Shown here piece by piece: positions 50,529 to 58,856 of a DNA stretch of 64,000 bases (position 1 is the stretch's first letter; every line of letters begins with the position of its first letter). Source of the DNA: CAKSQF01 sp051868045 (lineage in GTDB: Bacteria; Bacillota; Clostridia; Oscillospirales; CAG-272); the NCBI GenBank assembly GCA_051868045.1, contig JBJDZN010000061.1, positions 1 through 64,000 of the forward strand, in the 5' to 3' direction. The translations under genes were made by a program, and so were the position numbers. The notes under the pieces are model-generated. The model was given only the letters and a program-made list of their open reading frames with translations, had not been told where the DNA came from and ran no database searches.

Positions 50529-52217
50529 ATGAAATTTTCTGAAATGCCTTATCATCGCCCCGATAAGGATGAACTGCTGGCAAAGGCGGCAGAACTGACG
50601 GAAAAATTCCGGAATGCCAAATCGGCACAGGAACAGCTCGATCTGATCCGTGCCTTCGATAAGGCAGGAGAGGAATTCTCCACAATGTCGGAAATCTGCT
50701 ACATTCGTAACAGTATCGACACCCGGGATGAATTCTATAATCAGGAGCAGGAGTTTTTCGACAATACGGCACCGCTGATTCGGGAGAAGCTACAGGAGTT
50801 TACCCATGCCATGGTGGAATCCAGATTCCGTCCCGAACTGGAGAAAGAACTGGGAGCGGTGGTCTTCATCAACGCTGAAATGGAGCTGAAATCCTTCTCT
50901 CCCGAAATCGTTCCTCTGATGCAGGAGGAGGCAGCCCTTCGGACCCGCTATCAGAAGCTGTACGCCTCTGCCAGAATCCCCTTCGACGGCAAGGAATGCA
51001 CCGTTGCCCAGCTGGGTCCCTACAAGCAGTCCCCCGACAGAGAGGTGCGTCAGGCGGCAATCCGTGCCGAGGGCGGATTCTTCGATGAGCATCGGGAAGA
51101 ATTCGATGAAATTTTCGATAAGTTGGTGAAAAACCGCACCGAACAGGCAAAGAAACTTGGATTTGATCATTTCGTTCCTCTGGGCTATCTGCGTCAGTCG
51201 CGAAATTGCTACGGTCCTGCCGATGTTGCCGTCTTCCGTCGGCAGATTGTGAATGACATCGTTCCCATTGTCAACAAAATCAAGGAAAATCAGAGAAAGC
51301 GGATCGGGGTTGACGCCTTCAAGTTCTACGATCAGACCTTCGTCTTCCCGGACGGCAATGCCAAGCCCCACGGAACTCCCGATGAACTTCTCGCCGCCGC
51401 AAAGCGGATGTATGAGGAAATGTCCCCCGAGACGGCAGAGTTCATCGACAAGATGTTCGAGATGGAACTGTTCGATGTCCTCGCCAAGGAGGGCAAGGCT
51501 CCGGGCGGATACTGCACCGAGCTGTCGGGCTACGGGGTTCCCTTCGTCTTCTCCAACTTCAACGGCACCTCCGCCGATGTGGACGTTCTGACTCACGAGA
51601 TGGGTCACGCCTTCGCCGGCTACACGGCATTCCGCACGCTCCCCTATTCCATGAACCGTCAGCCCTCCATGGAGGGTGCGGAGACCCACTCCATGTCCAT
51701 GGAGTTCCTGACCTCCCCTTGGCATCACCTGTTTTTCAAGGAGGATACCGCCAAATATCAGCTTTCCCACGCTGAGGATGCGCTGGTCTTCCTGCCTTAC
51801 GGAACCATGGTGGACCATTTCCAGGAGATCATCTATTCCCATCCCGAACTGACCCCTGAGGAGCGCAATCAGGAGTGGGCAAAGCTGGAGAAGATTTACC
51901 GTCCCTATCTGGACTTTGAGGATCTGCCCTTCTATTCCAGAGGCGCAGGCTGGCAGAGACAGCTCCACATCTACCTTTACCCCTTCTACTATCTGGACTA
52001 CTGCATGGCGCAGACGGTTGCGCTGGAGTTCTTCTCCCTGCATCTGGACGATCCCAAGACGGCATGGGAAACCTATCTGGCATTTGTCCGCATGGGCGGA
52101 ACCAAGACCTTCACCGAGTTGGTCAAGTCGGTGGGACTGAAAACCCCGCTGGACGAAGGCACACTGGGTGAGATTTCAAAACACATTGATGCCTGGCTTG
52201 ACCGGCATCAGATCTGA
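50529..52217 (+). CDS. pepF: Oligoendopeptidase F family (M3) metallopeptidase
   Basis: Cytoplasmic zinc endopeptidase that degrades oligopeptides of roughly 7-17 residues. The 562 residues have a helical cap domain and the zinc motif HEMGH at 356-360, with the downstream Glu ligand in MEGAETHSMSMEFL. The length suits the shorter M3 oligoendopeptidases. SD AAAGGA precedes the ATG. The two-TM protein gene follows after 15 nt, suggesting co-transcription. Confidence 0.92.
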   Translation: MKFSEMPYHRPDKDELLAKAAELTEKFRNAKSAQEQLDLIRAFDKAGEEFSTMSEICYIRNSIDTRDEFYNQEQEFFDNTAPLIREKLQEFTHAMVESRFRPELEKELGAVVFINAEMELKSFSPEIVPLMQEEAALRTRYQKLYASARIPFDGKECTVAQLGPYKQSPDREVRQAAIRAEGGFFDEHREEFDEIFDKLVKNRTEQAKKLGFDHFVPLGYLRQSRNCYGPADVAVFRRQIVNDIVPIVNKIKENQRKRIGVDAFKFYDQTFVFPDGNAKPHGTPDELLAAAKRMYEEMSPETAEFIDKMFEMELFDVLAKEGKAPGGYCTELSGYGVPFVFSNFNGTSADVDVLTHEMGHAFAGYTAFRTLPYSMNRQPSMEGAETHSMSMEFLTSPWHHLFFKEDTAKYQLSHAEDALVFLPYGTMVDHFQEIIYSHPELTPEERNQEWAKLEKIYRPYLDFEDLPFYSRGAGWQRQLHIYLYPFYYLDYCMAQTVALEFFSLHLDDPKTAWETYLAFVRMGGTKTFTELVKSVGLKTPLDEGTLGEISKHIDAWLDRHQI

Positions 52218-52232
52218 AAGGAAGGATAAAAA

Positions 52233-52964
52233 ATGGATCAGTATAATGAATCAGAAAAATCGGATGTTTCCATGGACTATGTTAGAAATGCAAAATTCTT
52301 TGACGAAAAGTATATGAAGAAGTACGGTATCCTCCGTGCCATCGGATGGGCACTTTCCATAGTCGGAGCTGCCTGCGTGCTGATTTCCATGTTCGGCGGC
52401 AGACGGGGAATGTCGTTCTTCCATTTCATCGGTTGGCCTCTTCTGATTCCCGGCGTGGTTCTGCTCTGCATCGTGCTGAACAAGCTGATCAAGGAGTCGG
52501 AGATCACCGAGGTCATGGATGTCAAGGAAAAGCGTTTCGCCGATCTTTGCAACGAGAAGCTGGGCTATCCCTCGGATGTCACCGATGAGTCCATGATCTT
52601 CACCGGATGTGAGATCACCTCAGAGAACATGGGGGATCTCCGTAAGCTCAAAAGCGGAAACTATATCGGCACCAATCCGCAGATCACCCATCTGTACGTC
52701 GATCTGATGAAGAAAAGGCTCTGCATCGGAAGCTATACCTACTCCTTTGTTGAGGATAAGGAGAAGACCGAATTTCAGGAAATCCCCTTCTCCGATTTTG
52801 ACCGCTCTGAAATCGTCACCGAGAAGGTAGGCAATGTTGACAGCAGACGTTTTGTCCTGTCCAATGGGAATAAGGAAATCTTTTCTTCTCCCATTTCAGC
52901 TGACGACTACTATAAAGAGGAGTTCATAGGCGGAATTGTCCATAAAAAGGAACTGAAGAGATAA
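52233..52964 (+). CDS. Two-TM membrane protein of unknown function
   Basis: A 243-residue protein. A polar N-terminus of about 35 residues is followed by two membrane helices (about 36-54 and 64-83) and a soluble C-terminal domain of about 160 residues with mixed alpha/beta pattern (HLYVDLMKKRLCIGSYTY, then a FSDFDRSEIVTEKVG strand). The arrangement resembles PH-domain-like envelope proteins, but I cannot assign a family. It lies between pepF and the flavin reductase gene with short gaps and GGAAGGA before its ATG. Confidence 0.6.
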   Translation: MDQYNESEKSDVSMDYVRNAKFFDEKYMKKYGILRAIGWALSIVGAACVLISMFGGRRGMSFFHFIGWPLLIPGVVLLCIVLNKLIKESEITEVMDVKEKRFADLCNEKLGYPSDVTDESMIFTGCEITSENMGDLRKLKSGNYIGTNPQITHLYVDLMKKRLCIGSYTYSFVEDKEKTEFQEIPFSDFDRSEIVTEKVGNVDSRRFVLSNGNKEIFSSPISADDYYKEEFIGGIVHKKELKR

Positions 52965-52988
52965 AATCATAAATTTGGAGGTATGTAT

Positions 52989-53615
52989 ATGATAGACAAT
53001 CAGGCACTTCACAAAATCGGGTGCGGACTGGCGATTCTGACCGCCAAAGAAGGGGACAAGGATAACGGATGTGTCATCAATACCGTCATGCAGGTGGCAT
53101 CCAATCCCACACGGCTTGCCATTTCGGTCAATGCCAAAAACCTCACCTGTGAGATGATCGAGCGCACGGGTGTATTCAACCTGTCCCTTTTGTCCACCAA
53201 GGTTCCCTTTGCTCAGATCAAGCAGTTCGGCTATCAGTCGGGAAGGACTGCCGATAAGCTGGCGGGACTGCCCGATACCCTTCGGATGGAGAACGGTCTG
53301 TTTGCACTGCCCTTCTTTGCCTGCGCCATCCTGTCGGGCAAGGTGGTTGAGAGGCTGGATCTCGGTTCCCACAAGCTGTTCATCGCCGAGCTGACCGAGG
53401 CGAAGAAGGTATCGGACGATCCGATCCTGACCTACGATTACTATCAGGCAAACATCAAGCCAAAGCCTGCCGAGTCTGCGGCACCGAAGCAGGGCAAGAC
53501 CGCATGGCGGTGTAAGGTCTGCGGCTGGATCTGGGAGGGCGAGGAGCTTCCGCCCGATATTGTCTGCAAAATCTGCGGTCACGGTGCCGAGGATTTTGAG
53601 AAGATTACAATTTGA
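52989..53615 (+). CDS. Flavin reductase-rubredoxin fusion (high-molecular-weight rubredoxin)
   Basis: Two-domain redox protein of 208 residues. Residues 1-150 are a flavin-reductase-like FMN-binding split barrel (GCGLAILTAKEG, SNPTRLAISVNAKNLT, GVFNLSLL). After a Lys/Ala/Pro linker the C-terminus from about 173 is a compact rubredoxin-like domain with CxxC pairs CKVC and CKIC separated by only about 15 residues, shorter than free rubredoxin. Such proteins pass electrons from NAD(P)H to flavodiiron oxygen or NO reductases or to rubrerythrin in anaerobes; none of those partners is in the window. ATG 52989 has GGAGGT six bases upstream; the ATG at 52983 touches it. Confidence 0.88.
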   Translation: MIDNQALHKIGCGLAILTAKEGDKDNGCVINTVMQVASNPTRLAISVNAKNLTCEMIERTGVFNLSLLSTKVPFAQIKQFGYQSGRTADKLAGLPDTLRMENGLFALPFFACAILSGKVVERLDLGSHKLFIAELTEAKKVSDDPILTYDYYQANIKPKPAESAAPKQGKTAWRCKVCGWIWEGEELPPDIVCKICGHGAEDFEKITI

Positions 53616-53619
53616 TAAA

Positions 53620-53660
53620 AAGCAAGAGGATGCCGCACGGTTGATGCGGCATCCTCTTTT
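53620..53660 (+). terminator. Terminator after the flavin reductase-rubredoxin gene
   Basis: A 13-bp perfect stem AGAGGATGCCGCA (53625-53637 with 53645-53657) and TTTT. Confidence 0.9.
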
Positions 53661-53700
53661 AAATGAGAAAATCTTTGATTCGCAACTTTGGTTCGCAATA

Positions 53701-53734
53701 GGATAAAAGCCATTTCCGGGCAAGGGAAATAGCT
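53701..53734 (-). terminator. Terminator of the pgk-tpiA-ppa-DUF6440 unit
   Basis: On the minus strand a 10-bp stem (53725-53734 with 53708-53717, one GU pair) followed by TTTTAT. Confidence 0.7.
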
Positions 53735-53746
53735 TCACCCGAAAAA

Positions 53747-53938
53747 TCATTCCTTCGTCCGGGGTGTTATCACCGGCTTGCCGTCGGCGTCCAGCAGGAC
53801 GGTCATGCCGCCGGCATAGCCGTTGTAGCCAAAAATGTAGTTGACGCCGGTCTCCCTGTCAACCCAGATCTCGATACCGCTGAGATTGCCCTGTGTGTAT
53901 ACCTTTTCAAATCGCTCGGGTACTTTTACTTTTGCCAT
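53747..53938 (-). CDS. DUF6440 family small protein
   Basis: A 63-residue soluble protein with the pattern RFEKVYTQG, IEIWVDRETGVNYIF and AGGMTVLLDADGKP, as I recall for DUF6440, a Firmicutes family of unknown role. I chose the ATG at 53938, preceded by GAAAGGA; a longer in-frame extension to 54037 overlaps ppa and is unlikely. It lies 49 nt after ppa on the same strand and before a terminator. Confidence 0.75.
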   Translation of the reverse strand: MAKVKVPERFEKVYTQGNLSGIEIWVDRETGVNYIFGYNGYAGGMTVLLDADGKPVITPRTKE

Positions 53939-53987
53939 GAGTCTGTTCCTTTCATCTCTTTTACCGGAGGTCGATTGAGGGGATGGT

Positions 53988-54536
53988 TTATGGTTTGGTC
54001 TTGCTCTCTGCCCCGAAGGTCTTCTCGTAATTTTCAATGGCAGCCTTCACGATCTTGACGGCGGTTTTTTCATCGCCCACGTCGTTGACCACGGTTTCCT
54101 TGTGCTCCAGGGTCTTGTAGACAGTGAAGAAGTGCTGCATCTCCTCGTACACATGACGGGGAAGGGCGAAAATGGAACGATAGCCGTTGTAGGTGGGATC
54201 AGAGAAGGGAATGGCAATGATCTTCTCATCCAGCTTGCCGTTGTCCATCATACGGATGACCCCGATGGGGTAGACGTGAACCAGCGTCATGGGTGCGATC
54301 GGCTCACTGCAGAGAACCAAAACGTCCAGCGGGTCGTTGTCGTCGGCATAGGTACGGGGGATGAAGCCGTAATTGGCGGGGTAATGGGTGGCAGTGTACA
54401 GGATTCTGTCCAGCTTCAAAAGACCGGTTTCCTTGTCCATTTCGTATTTGTTCTTGCTCCCCTTGGGAATCTCGATGACGGCGTAGAAATCCTCGGGTTT
54501 TACGCGTTCGGGACTGATGTCGTGCCAGATGTTCAT
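53988..54536 (-). CDS. ppa: Inorganic pyrophosphatase (family I)
   Basis: Hydrolyses pyrophosphate to drive biosynthesis. The 182 residues carry the family I signature DDNDPLDVLVL near residues 65-75, with KYEMDKETG, HYPANYGFIP and the Tyr/Lys residues of the active site. The cytoplasmic soluble form, not a membrane pump. It is downstream of tpiA with a 77-nt gap that holds a strong hairpin. Confidence 0.95.
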   Translation of the reverse strand: MNIWHDISPERVKPEDFYAVIEIPKGSKNKYEMDKETGLLKLDRILYTATHYPANYGFIPRTYADDNDPLDVLVLCSEPIAPMTLVHVYPIGVIRMMDNGKLDEKIIAIPFSDPTYNGYRSIFALPRHVYEEMQHFFTVYKTLEHKETVVNDVGDEKTAVKIVKAAIENYEKTFGAESKTKP

Positions 54537-54571
54537 GAAAAATCTGCCTTTCTGTGTGGTTTTGTCCGAAT

Positions 54572-54603
54572 GAGGGGAACGGTTTTTTTGAACCGTCCCC
54601 CTC
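54572..54603. other. Hairpin between tpiA and ppa
   Basis: GAGGGG-AACGGTT pairs with AACCGT-CCCCCTC across a T-rich loop, with one bulge. On the minus strand no T run follows, so partial termination or mRNA processing between tpiA and ppa is more likely than full termination. Confidence 0.5.
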
Positions 54604-54613
54604 GATGTTGTTT

Positions 54614-55384
54614 TTACTGCTGTGCAGCCTCAACGATGACTGCAAAAGCGTCTTCCTTCAGAGATGCGCCGCCGATCAGACCGCCGTCGATGTTGTCCAT
54701 CGACAGAAGTTCAGCTGCGTTGCCGGCATTCATGGAGCCGCCGTACTGAATGATGGTCTGGCGTGCAACCGCCTTGGTATACAGACCTGCGATCACACTG
54801 CGGATGATGCCGCAGACCTCGTCTGCCTGCTCGGCAGTTGCGGTCTTGCCGGTTCCGATTGCCCATACAGGCTCATATGCGATGATGATCTGATTCATCT
54901 TTTCAGCAGGAATGCCCTGAAGTGCCAGCTTTACCTGTCTGGAAACAACCTCGGAGGTGATGCCTGCCTCACGCTCGGCGAGAAGCTCGCCGACGCAGAC
55001 GATGGCAGTCAGTCCTGCGCCGATGGCAGCCTTGGTGCGAAGGTTGACGGTTTCATCGGTCTCGCCGAAATACTGACGGCGTTCGCTGTGTCCGACGATG
55101 ACATACTTGACGCCGGCGTCCACCAGCATATCTGCGGAAATCTCACCGGTGTAGGCACCGCTCTTCTGATAGTGAACATTCTGTGCGCCGACCTTAACGG
55201 AGGTTCCTGCCAGTACCTTGGAAACTGCGGGAATGTCGATGGCGGGAACGCAAACCACGATGTCACAGCTGCGCTTGCCCTTTACCTTGTCATAAAGCCG
55301 TCCGGCAAATGCCTTTGCCTCGGAGGGGGTCATATTCATTTTCCAGTTACCTGCAATAACAGGTCTTCTTCTTCTCGAACTCAT
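54614..55384 (-). CDS. tpiA: Triosephosphate isomerase
   Basis: Glycolytic TIM barrel. The 256 residues show AGNWKMN with catalytic Lys at 14, GHSERR with His near 100, and the active-site loop AYEPVWAIGTG near 170. The N-terminus SSRRRRP is unusually basic. It follows pgk by 25 nt. gap and gpmI, frequent partners, are absent. Confidence 0.96.
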   Translation of the reverse strand: MSSRRRRPVIAGNWKMNMTPSEAKAFAGRLYDKVKGKRSCDIVVCVPAIDIPAVSKVLAGTSVKVGAQNVHYQKSGAYTGEISADMLVDAGVKYVIVGHSERRQYFGETDETVNLRTKAAIGAGLTAIVCVGELLAEREAGITSEVVSRQVKLALQGIPAEKMNQIIIAYEPVWAIGTGKTATAEQADEVCGIIRSVIAGLYTKAVARQTIIQYGGSMNAGNAAELLSMDNIDGGLIGGASLKEDAFAVIVEAAQQ

Positions 55385-55409
55385 CTTTATACTACCTCTG
55401 CAAAATCGC

Positions 55410-56723
55410 TTATGCTTCCTTGTCGTTCAGACATGCAATACCGGGAAGCTCCTTGCCCTCGAGGAACTCAAGGGATGCGCCGCCGCCGGTGGAGATGTGG
55501 GTCATTCTGTTGGCAAAGCCCAGATTCTCAGCTGCTGCTGCGCTGTCGCCGCCGCCGATGATGGAAACTGCGCCGTTGTCGGTAGCCTCAGCTACTGCGG
55601 TTGCAACTGCAATGGTGCCGCCTGCGAAATTCTTCCACTCGGATACGCCCATAGGTCCGTTCCAAACAATGGTGCCTGCGCCCTTGATGGACTTGGAATA
55701 CAGCTCCTGAGTCTTCAGACCGATGTCCAGACCCATCCAGCCGTCGGGGAGGCTGTCGGAGTACATTTCCATGGCGGTTGCATCCTCTGCATAGGAGGTA
55801 GCGATCATGTTGTCAACGGGAAGCAGGAAGTTGACGCCCTTGGCACGTGCCTTATCCATGATGCCCTTTGCCAGATCAATCTTGTCGGACTCGCAGATGG
55901 AGGTTCCGATGGACTTGCCCATGGCACGGTAGAAGGTGTAAGCCATACCGCCGCCGATGATGAGGGTATCAACCTTGTCGATCAGGTTCTCGATAACGCC
56001 GATCTTGTCGGAAACCTTTGCGCCGCCCAGAATGGCAACGAAGGGACGCTTGGGATTTGCCAGAGCTTCACCCATAACCGTGATTTCCTTCTGGATCAGG
56101 TAGCCGCAGACTGCGGGGAGATAATCGGCAACGCCGGCAGTGGAAGCATGAGCACGGTGAGCGGTGCCGAATGCGTCGTTGACATAGATGTCAGCCAGGG
56201 AAGCCAGCTCTTTTGCGAATGCGGGATCATTCTTCTCTTCTTCTTCGTGGAAACGAACGTTCTCCAGAAGCAGGATTTCGCCGGGCTTCAGAGCAGCAGC
56301 CTTAGCCTTGGCATCGGGTCCGATAACGTCGGATGCCATGATGACTTCCTTGCCGCAAAGTTCGGAGATTCTCTTTGCGATGGGAGCCAGGGACAGTTTG
56401 GTAACGTCCTTCTTTGCCTTCTCAAGGGCAGCCTCGGTAGCGGCAGTCTGCTCAGCCTCAGGCAGAGCGGCGATCTTCTTGATCTCCTTCTTGTCCAGCT
56501 TCAGCTTTTCATTGAAGATGTTGTGGGGACGACCCATGTGGGAGCAGAGGATAACGGCTGCGCCATGGTTTGCCAGGTACTCAATGGTGGGGAGCGCACC
56601 GACGATACGCTTGTCATCGGTGATTACGCCATCCTTCATAGGAACGTTGAAATCGCATCTTGCAAGAACCTTCTTGCCGGCAACGTCAATGTCCTCAATG
56701 GTCTTCTTGTTGTACATAGACAT
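55410..56723 (-). CDS. pgk: Phosphoglycerate kinase with a helical insertion
   Basis: ATP-forming step of glycolysis. The 437 residues exceed the usual 390-400. The extra length lies between HMGRP (62-66) and SLAP (111-114): 44 residues rich in Lys, Glu and Ala where about ten are normal, probably two added helices. Otherwise typical: ARCDFNVPMKDG, ILLLENVRF, ILGGAKVSDKIGVI and the C-terminal STGGGASLEFLEG. It is first in the minus-strand unit, with its own promoter. Confidence 0.94.
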   Translation of the reverse strand: MSMYNKKTIEDIDVAGKKVLARCDFNVPMKDGVITDDKRIVGALPTIEYLANHGAAVILCSHMGRPHNIFNEKLKLDKKEIKKIAALPEAEQTAATEAALEKAKKDVTKLSLAPIAKRISELCGKEVIMASDVIGPDAKAKAAALKPGEILLLENVRFHEEEEKNDPAFAKELASLADIYVNDAFGTAHRAHASTAGVADYLPAVCGYLIQKEITVMGEALANPKRPFVAILGGAKVSDKIGVIENLIDKVDTLIIGGGMAYTFYRAMGKSIGTSICESDKIDLAKGIMDKARAKGVNFLLPVDNMIATSYAEDATAMEMYSDSLPDGWMGLDIGLKTQELYSKSIKGAGTIVWNGPMGVSEWKNFAGGTIAVATAVAEATDNGAVSIIGGGDSAAAAENLGFANRMTHISTGGGASLEFLEGKELPGIACLNDKEA

Positions 56724-56765
56724 AGTTTTTATTCACCTCATAAAATATTTGTGGTTTCCGTGCTT

Positions 56766-56794
56766 ATTCTACCATATCGTTTGAAAAATATCAA
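56766..56794 (-). promoter_or_regulatory. Sigma-A promoter of pgk
   Basis: Minus strand TTGATA (56789-56794), a 17-nt spacer and TAGAAT (56766-56771). Between here and the rplL terminator (56795-56951) I see nothing further. Confidence 0.75.
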
Positions 56795-56951
56795 GGGGTT
56801 TTCAAAAAATAATCGGGAAAATTTGCTGATTTTTTGAGGCTTTTCAGCCTTTGAATTCGGTAAAATCGCAAAAAACGGTACATAGGGAGAACTTTTATGA
56901 CGTGTTTTCCCGATTTTGGAAAAGGCGATGCTTACGGAAAGAGAAAAATCG

Positions 56952-57000
56952 GGAAAAAGCACGGAAATCGGCGCAAACCCAACGGTTGCGCCGATTTCCG
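56952..57000 (-). terminator. Terminator of rplJL
   Basis: A 15-bp perfect stem (56962-56976 with 56986-57000); on the minus strand it is followed by TGCTTTTTC. Confidence 0.88.
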
Positions 57001-57030
57001 ATATAGAGGGACAGGTTTTGTAAACCCGAA

Positions 57031-57411
57031 TTACTTAACCTCAACCTCTGCGCCGGCAGCCTTCAGAGCCTCAGCCAGCTTGTCTGCATCCTCCTTGGAG
57101 ATGCCTTCCTTAACAGCCTTAGGTGCGCCTTCAACCAGATCCTTAGCGTCCTTCAGACCCAGACCGGTAGCCTCACGAACTGCCTTGATGACAGCCAGCT
57201 TGTTTGCGCCGAATCCCTTCAGGATAACGTCGAACTCGGTCTTCTCCTCAGCAGCAGGAGCAGCAGCACCGGCGGCAGGAGCGCCTGCAACTGCAACAGC
57301 AGTAGCGGATACGCCGAACTCATCCTCCAGAAGCTTTACGAGATCATTCATCTCAAGAATGGTCAGATTCTTAATTTCCTCAAAAAGAGCGGTAACTTTC
57401 TCAGTAGCCAT
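57031..57411 (-). CDS. rplL: 50S ribosomal protein L7/L12
   Basis: Stalk protein that recruits translation GTPases. The 126 residues have the N-terminal dimer domain (LTILEMNDLVKLLEDEFGV), an Ala/Pro hinge near 45-58 and the conserved C-terminal domain with KTEFDVILKGFGANKLAVIKAVRE and GLGLKDAKDLVE. It is 53 nt downstream of rplJ, as usual for the pair. Confidence 0.97.
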   Translation of the reverse strand: MATEKVTALFEEIKNLTILEMNDLVKLLEDEFGVSATAVAVAGAPAAGAAAPAAEEKTEFDVILKGFGANKLAVIKAVREATGLGLKDAKDLVEGAPKAVKEGISKEDADKLAEALKAAGAEVEVK

Positions 57412-57464
57412 TTTTCATTTCCTCCGAATTTAAATAATTAAAAATAAGTTTTGTTGCCGTGTTT

Positions 57465-58001
57465 TTACTCTGCGGCGGGAGCGGGTGCAGCTTCTTCTGC
57501 TGCGGGTGCGGACTGCTTGTCGATGATCGCCTGAAGAGCGATAGCCAGCTTGCTGACAGGGCTCCTCATGCCGCCGAGTAGCTTTCCGACCAGGATGGGC
57601 TTTGCGGGAACTTTTGCGAGAGCAGTAACCTGTTCTGCGTTCATGGGCTGACCGTCTACAAATCCTGCCTTGATCTCAAAGGTTTCGACCTTGTCGGCGT
57701 ATTCCTTCAGAATCTTTGCGGGCGCAACCTCATCGCCGGTAGTGGTGGCGATGGCGTTCATGCCGTTCAGACAATCCTTGATGGACGAATAGCCTGCATT
57801 GTCCAGAGCCATTCCGGTAAAGGTGTTCTTGTACACCTTGTACTCAACGCCTGCCTTACGAAGGGCGGTACGAAGAGCGGTGTCGTCCTCAACGGTGATA
57901 CCCTGATAGGACACGATGACACCTGCGGTGGCATTCTTAACCTTTTCGGTCAGCTCGGCAACAATGGCTTTGTTCTTTTCAAGTACACTTGCGCTGGGCA
58001 T
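57465..58001 (-). CDS. rplJ: 50S ribosomal protein L10
   Basis: Stalk base protein; binds L7/L12 dimers and 23S rRNA and represses its own mRNA. The 178 residues show NKAIVAELTEKVKNA, VVSYQGITVEDDTALR and YKVYKNT, then the C-terminal helix for L12 binding with an Ala/Glu tail. It has its own promoter and L10 leader, and is separated by over 50 kb and opposite in strand from rplKA. Confidence 0.97.
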   Translation of the reverse strand: MPSASVLEKNKAIVAELTEKVKNATAGVIVSYQGITVEDDTALRTALRKAGVEYKVYKNTFTGMALDNAGYSSIKDCLNGMNAIATTTGDEVAPAKILKEYADKVETFEIKAGFVDGQPMNAEQVTALAKVPAKPILVGKLLGGMRSPVSKLAIALQAIIDKQSAPAAEEAAPAPAAE

Positions 58002-58014
58002 TTTCTACCTCCTG

Positions 58015-58155
58015 TAAAAATAAAAAAATTCCTCAGACACCGTCAGACGGCACAAAGGAAAGACAGAAGATTGCATCCGCTTCGGATGCTGTTCAATTCT
58101 TTCACCTCGGCGGGACTTACACGGATGGCTCCGTACCTGCTGTCTTAGGCTTACT
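58015..58155 (-). promoter_or_regulatory. Ribosomal protein L10 leader
   Basis: On the minus strand, after the promoter, CCTAAGACAGCAGGTAC (complement of 58132-58148) and TGTAAGTCCCGCCGAGGTGA (complement of 58102-58121) reproduce the conserved paired motif of the Firmicutes L10 leader. A CCGTC/GACGG hairpin followed by a T-rich tract just before the SD may be the attenuator. L10-L12 binding here should repress the operon. Confidence 0.88.
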
Positions 58156-58160
58156 TTGGC

Positions 58161-58189
58161 ATTATAGCAGATGATTTGAGATTTGTCAA
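58161..58189 (-). promoter_or_regulatory. Sigma-A promoter of rplJL
   Basis: Minus strand TTGACA (58184-58189), a 17-nt spacer and TATAAT (58161-58166): full consensus. Confidence 0.93.
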
Positions 58190-58240
58190 CCCCTTTTTCG
58201 AATTTTTTTGATGAAATCCTGAATTTTTTTGATTTCGTGC

Positions 58241-58269
58241 TTGACAGATAAATCGGGGTATGATATTCT
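58241..58269 (+). promoter_or_regulatory. Promoter upstream of the sigma-factor remnant
   Basis: TTGACA (58241-58246), a 17-nt spacer and TATTCT (58264-58269); the remnant may still be transcribed. Confidence 0.5.
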
Positions 58270-58381
58270 TTTTGACAAGGCATTTTTTTGAAAATAATTC
58301 AGTCTTTTTCAAAGATTTTCCGTATTGATTTTATATCAATGAATGTCCGTTTGACAGAATTGCTGAAAGAAGGTGAGTCCC

Positions 58382-58632
58382 ATGGAGGACAGAGACATCA
58401 TCCGGCTTCTTCAAAGTGACCCTCAGCGGGGCACCGAGGAGATGATCCGCAAATATCAGCGTCTTTGCGACTCGATCGCCGGACGCATTCTGCCGGCTTT
58501 TCCATCCGGTTTGAATACCGGGAGGGCAGTGAAGAGCAGGGGGAGAAGCAGTTTGACTGTCTGCGGGAAAGCATCCTGATGAGCTATCCTGAGTTTGACG
58601 GAGTGGAGATCGGGCTCGGTCAGATCATTTGA
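58382..58632 (+). pseudogene. Remnant of an ECF-type sigma factor fused to an unrelated tail
   Basis: From ATG 58382 (SD AAGGTGAG) about 41 codons resemble the start of an extracytoplasmic sigma factor: DIIRLLQSDPQRGTEEMIRKY and LCDSIAGRILP, i.e. the beginning of region 2. Then the similarity stops near 58495. In another frame (stop at 58630-58632) about 45 codons read FSIRFEYREGSEEQGEKQF to the end EIGLGQII, which looks like the C-terminus of a different protein. The simplest reading is an internal deletion that removed most of a sigma factor and its following gene, perhaps its anti-sigma factor. The first frame alone would encode 65 residues. Confidence 0.55.
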
Positions 58633-58718
58633 GGCATACCCCTTTGCCTTTTTGGAAATGAAAAATTTGTACAAAAAGTAAATTCGACAAAAATAAAGTG
58701 AAAAAATTGTAAAAGCCC

Positions 58719-58747
58719 TTGATTTTTTCGGAAAGGTGAGGTATAAT
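58719..58747 (+). promoter_or_regulatory. Sigma-A promoter of pckG
   Basis: TTGATT (58719-58724), a 17-nt spacer and TATAAT (58742-58747), about 100 nt before the start codon. Confidence 0.75.
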
Positions 58748-58856
58748 TTATACTGGTGGAAAAAGTTGAGTCGTTATAATCCGAAGGCGGATCAGAACGG
58801 CTCATGCCCACATTACACCCGTTTTATACAAAATTCATATAAAGGAGAAAATGAAA

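Noticed and set aside
57412..57464. Possible small gene between rplJ and rplL
   Set aside because: Only 53 nt, AT-rich, no start with an SD other than that of rplL.
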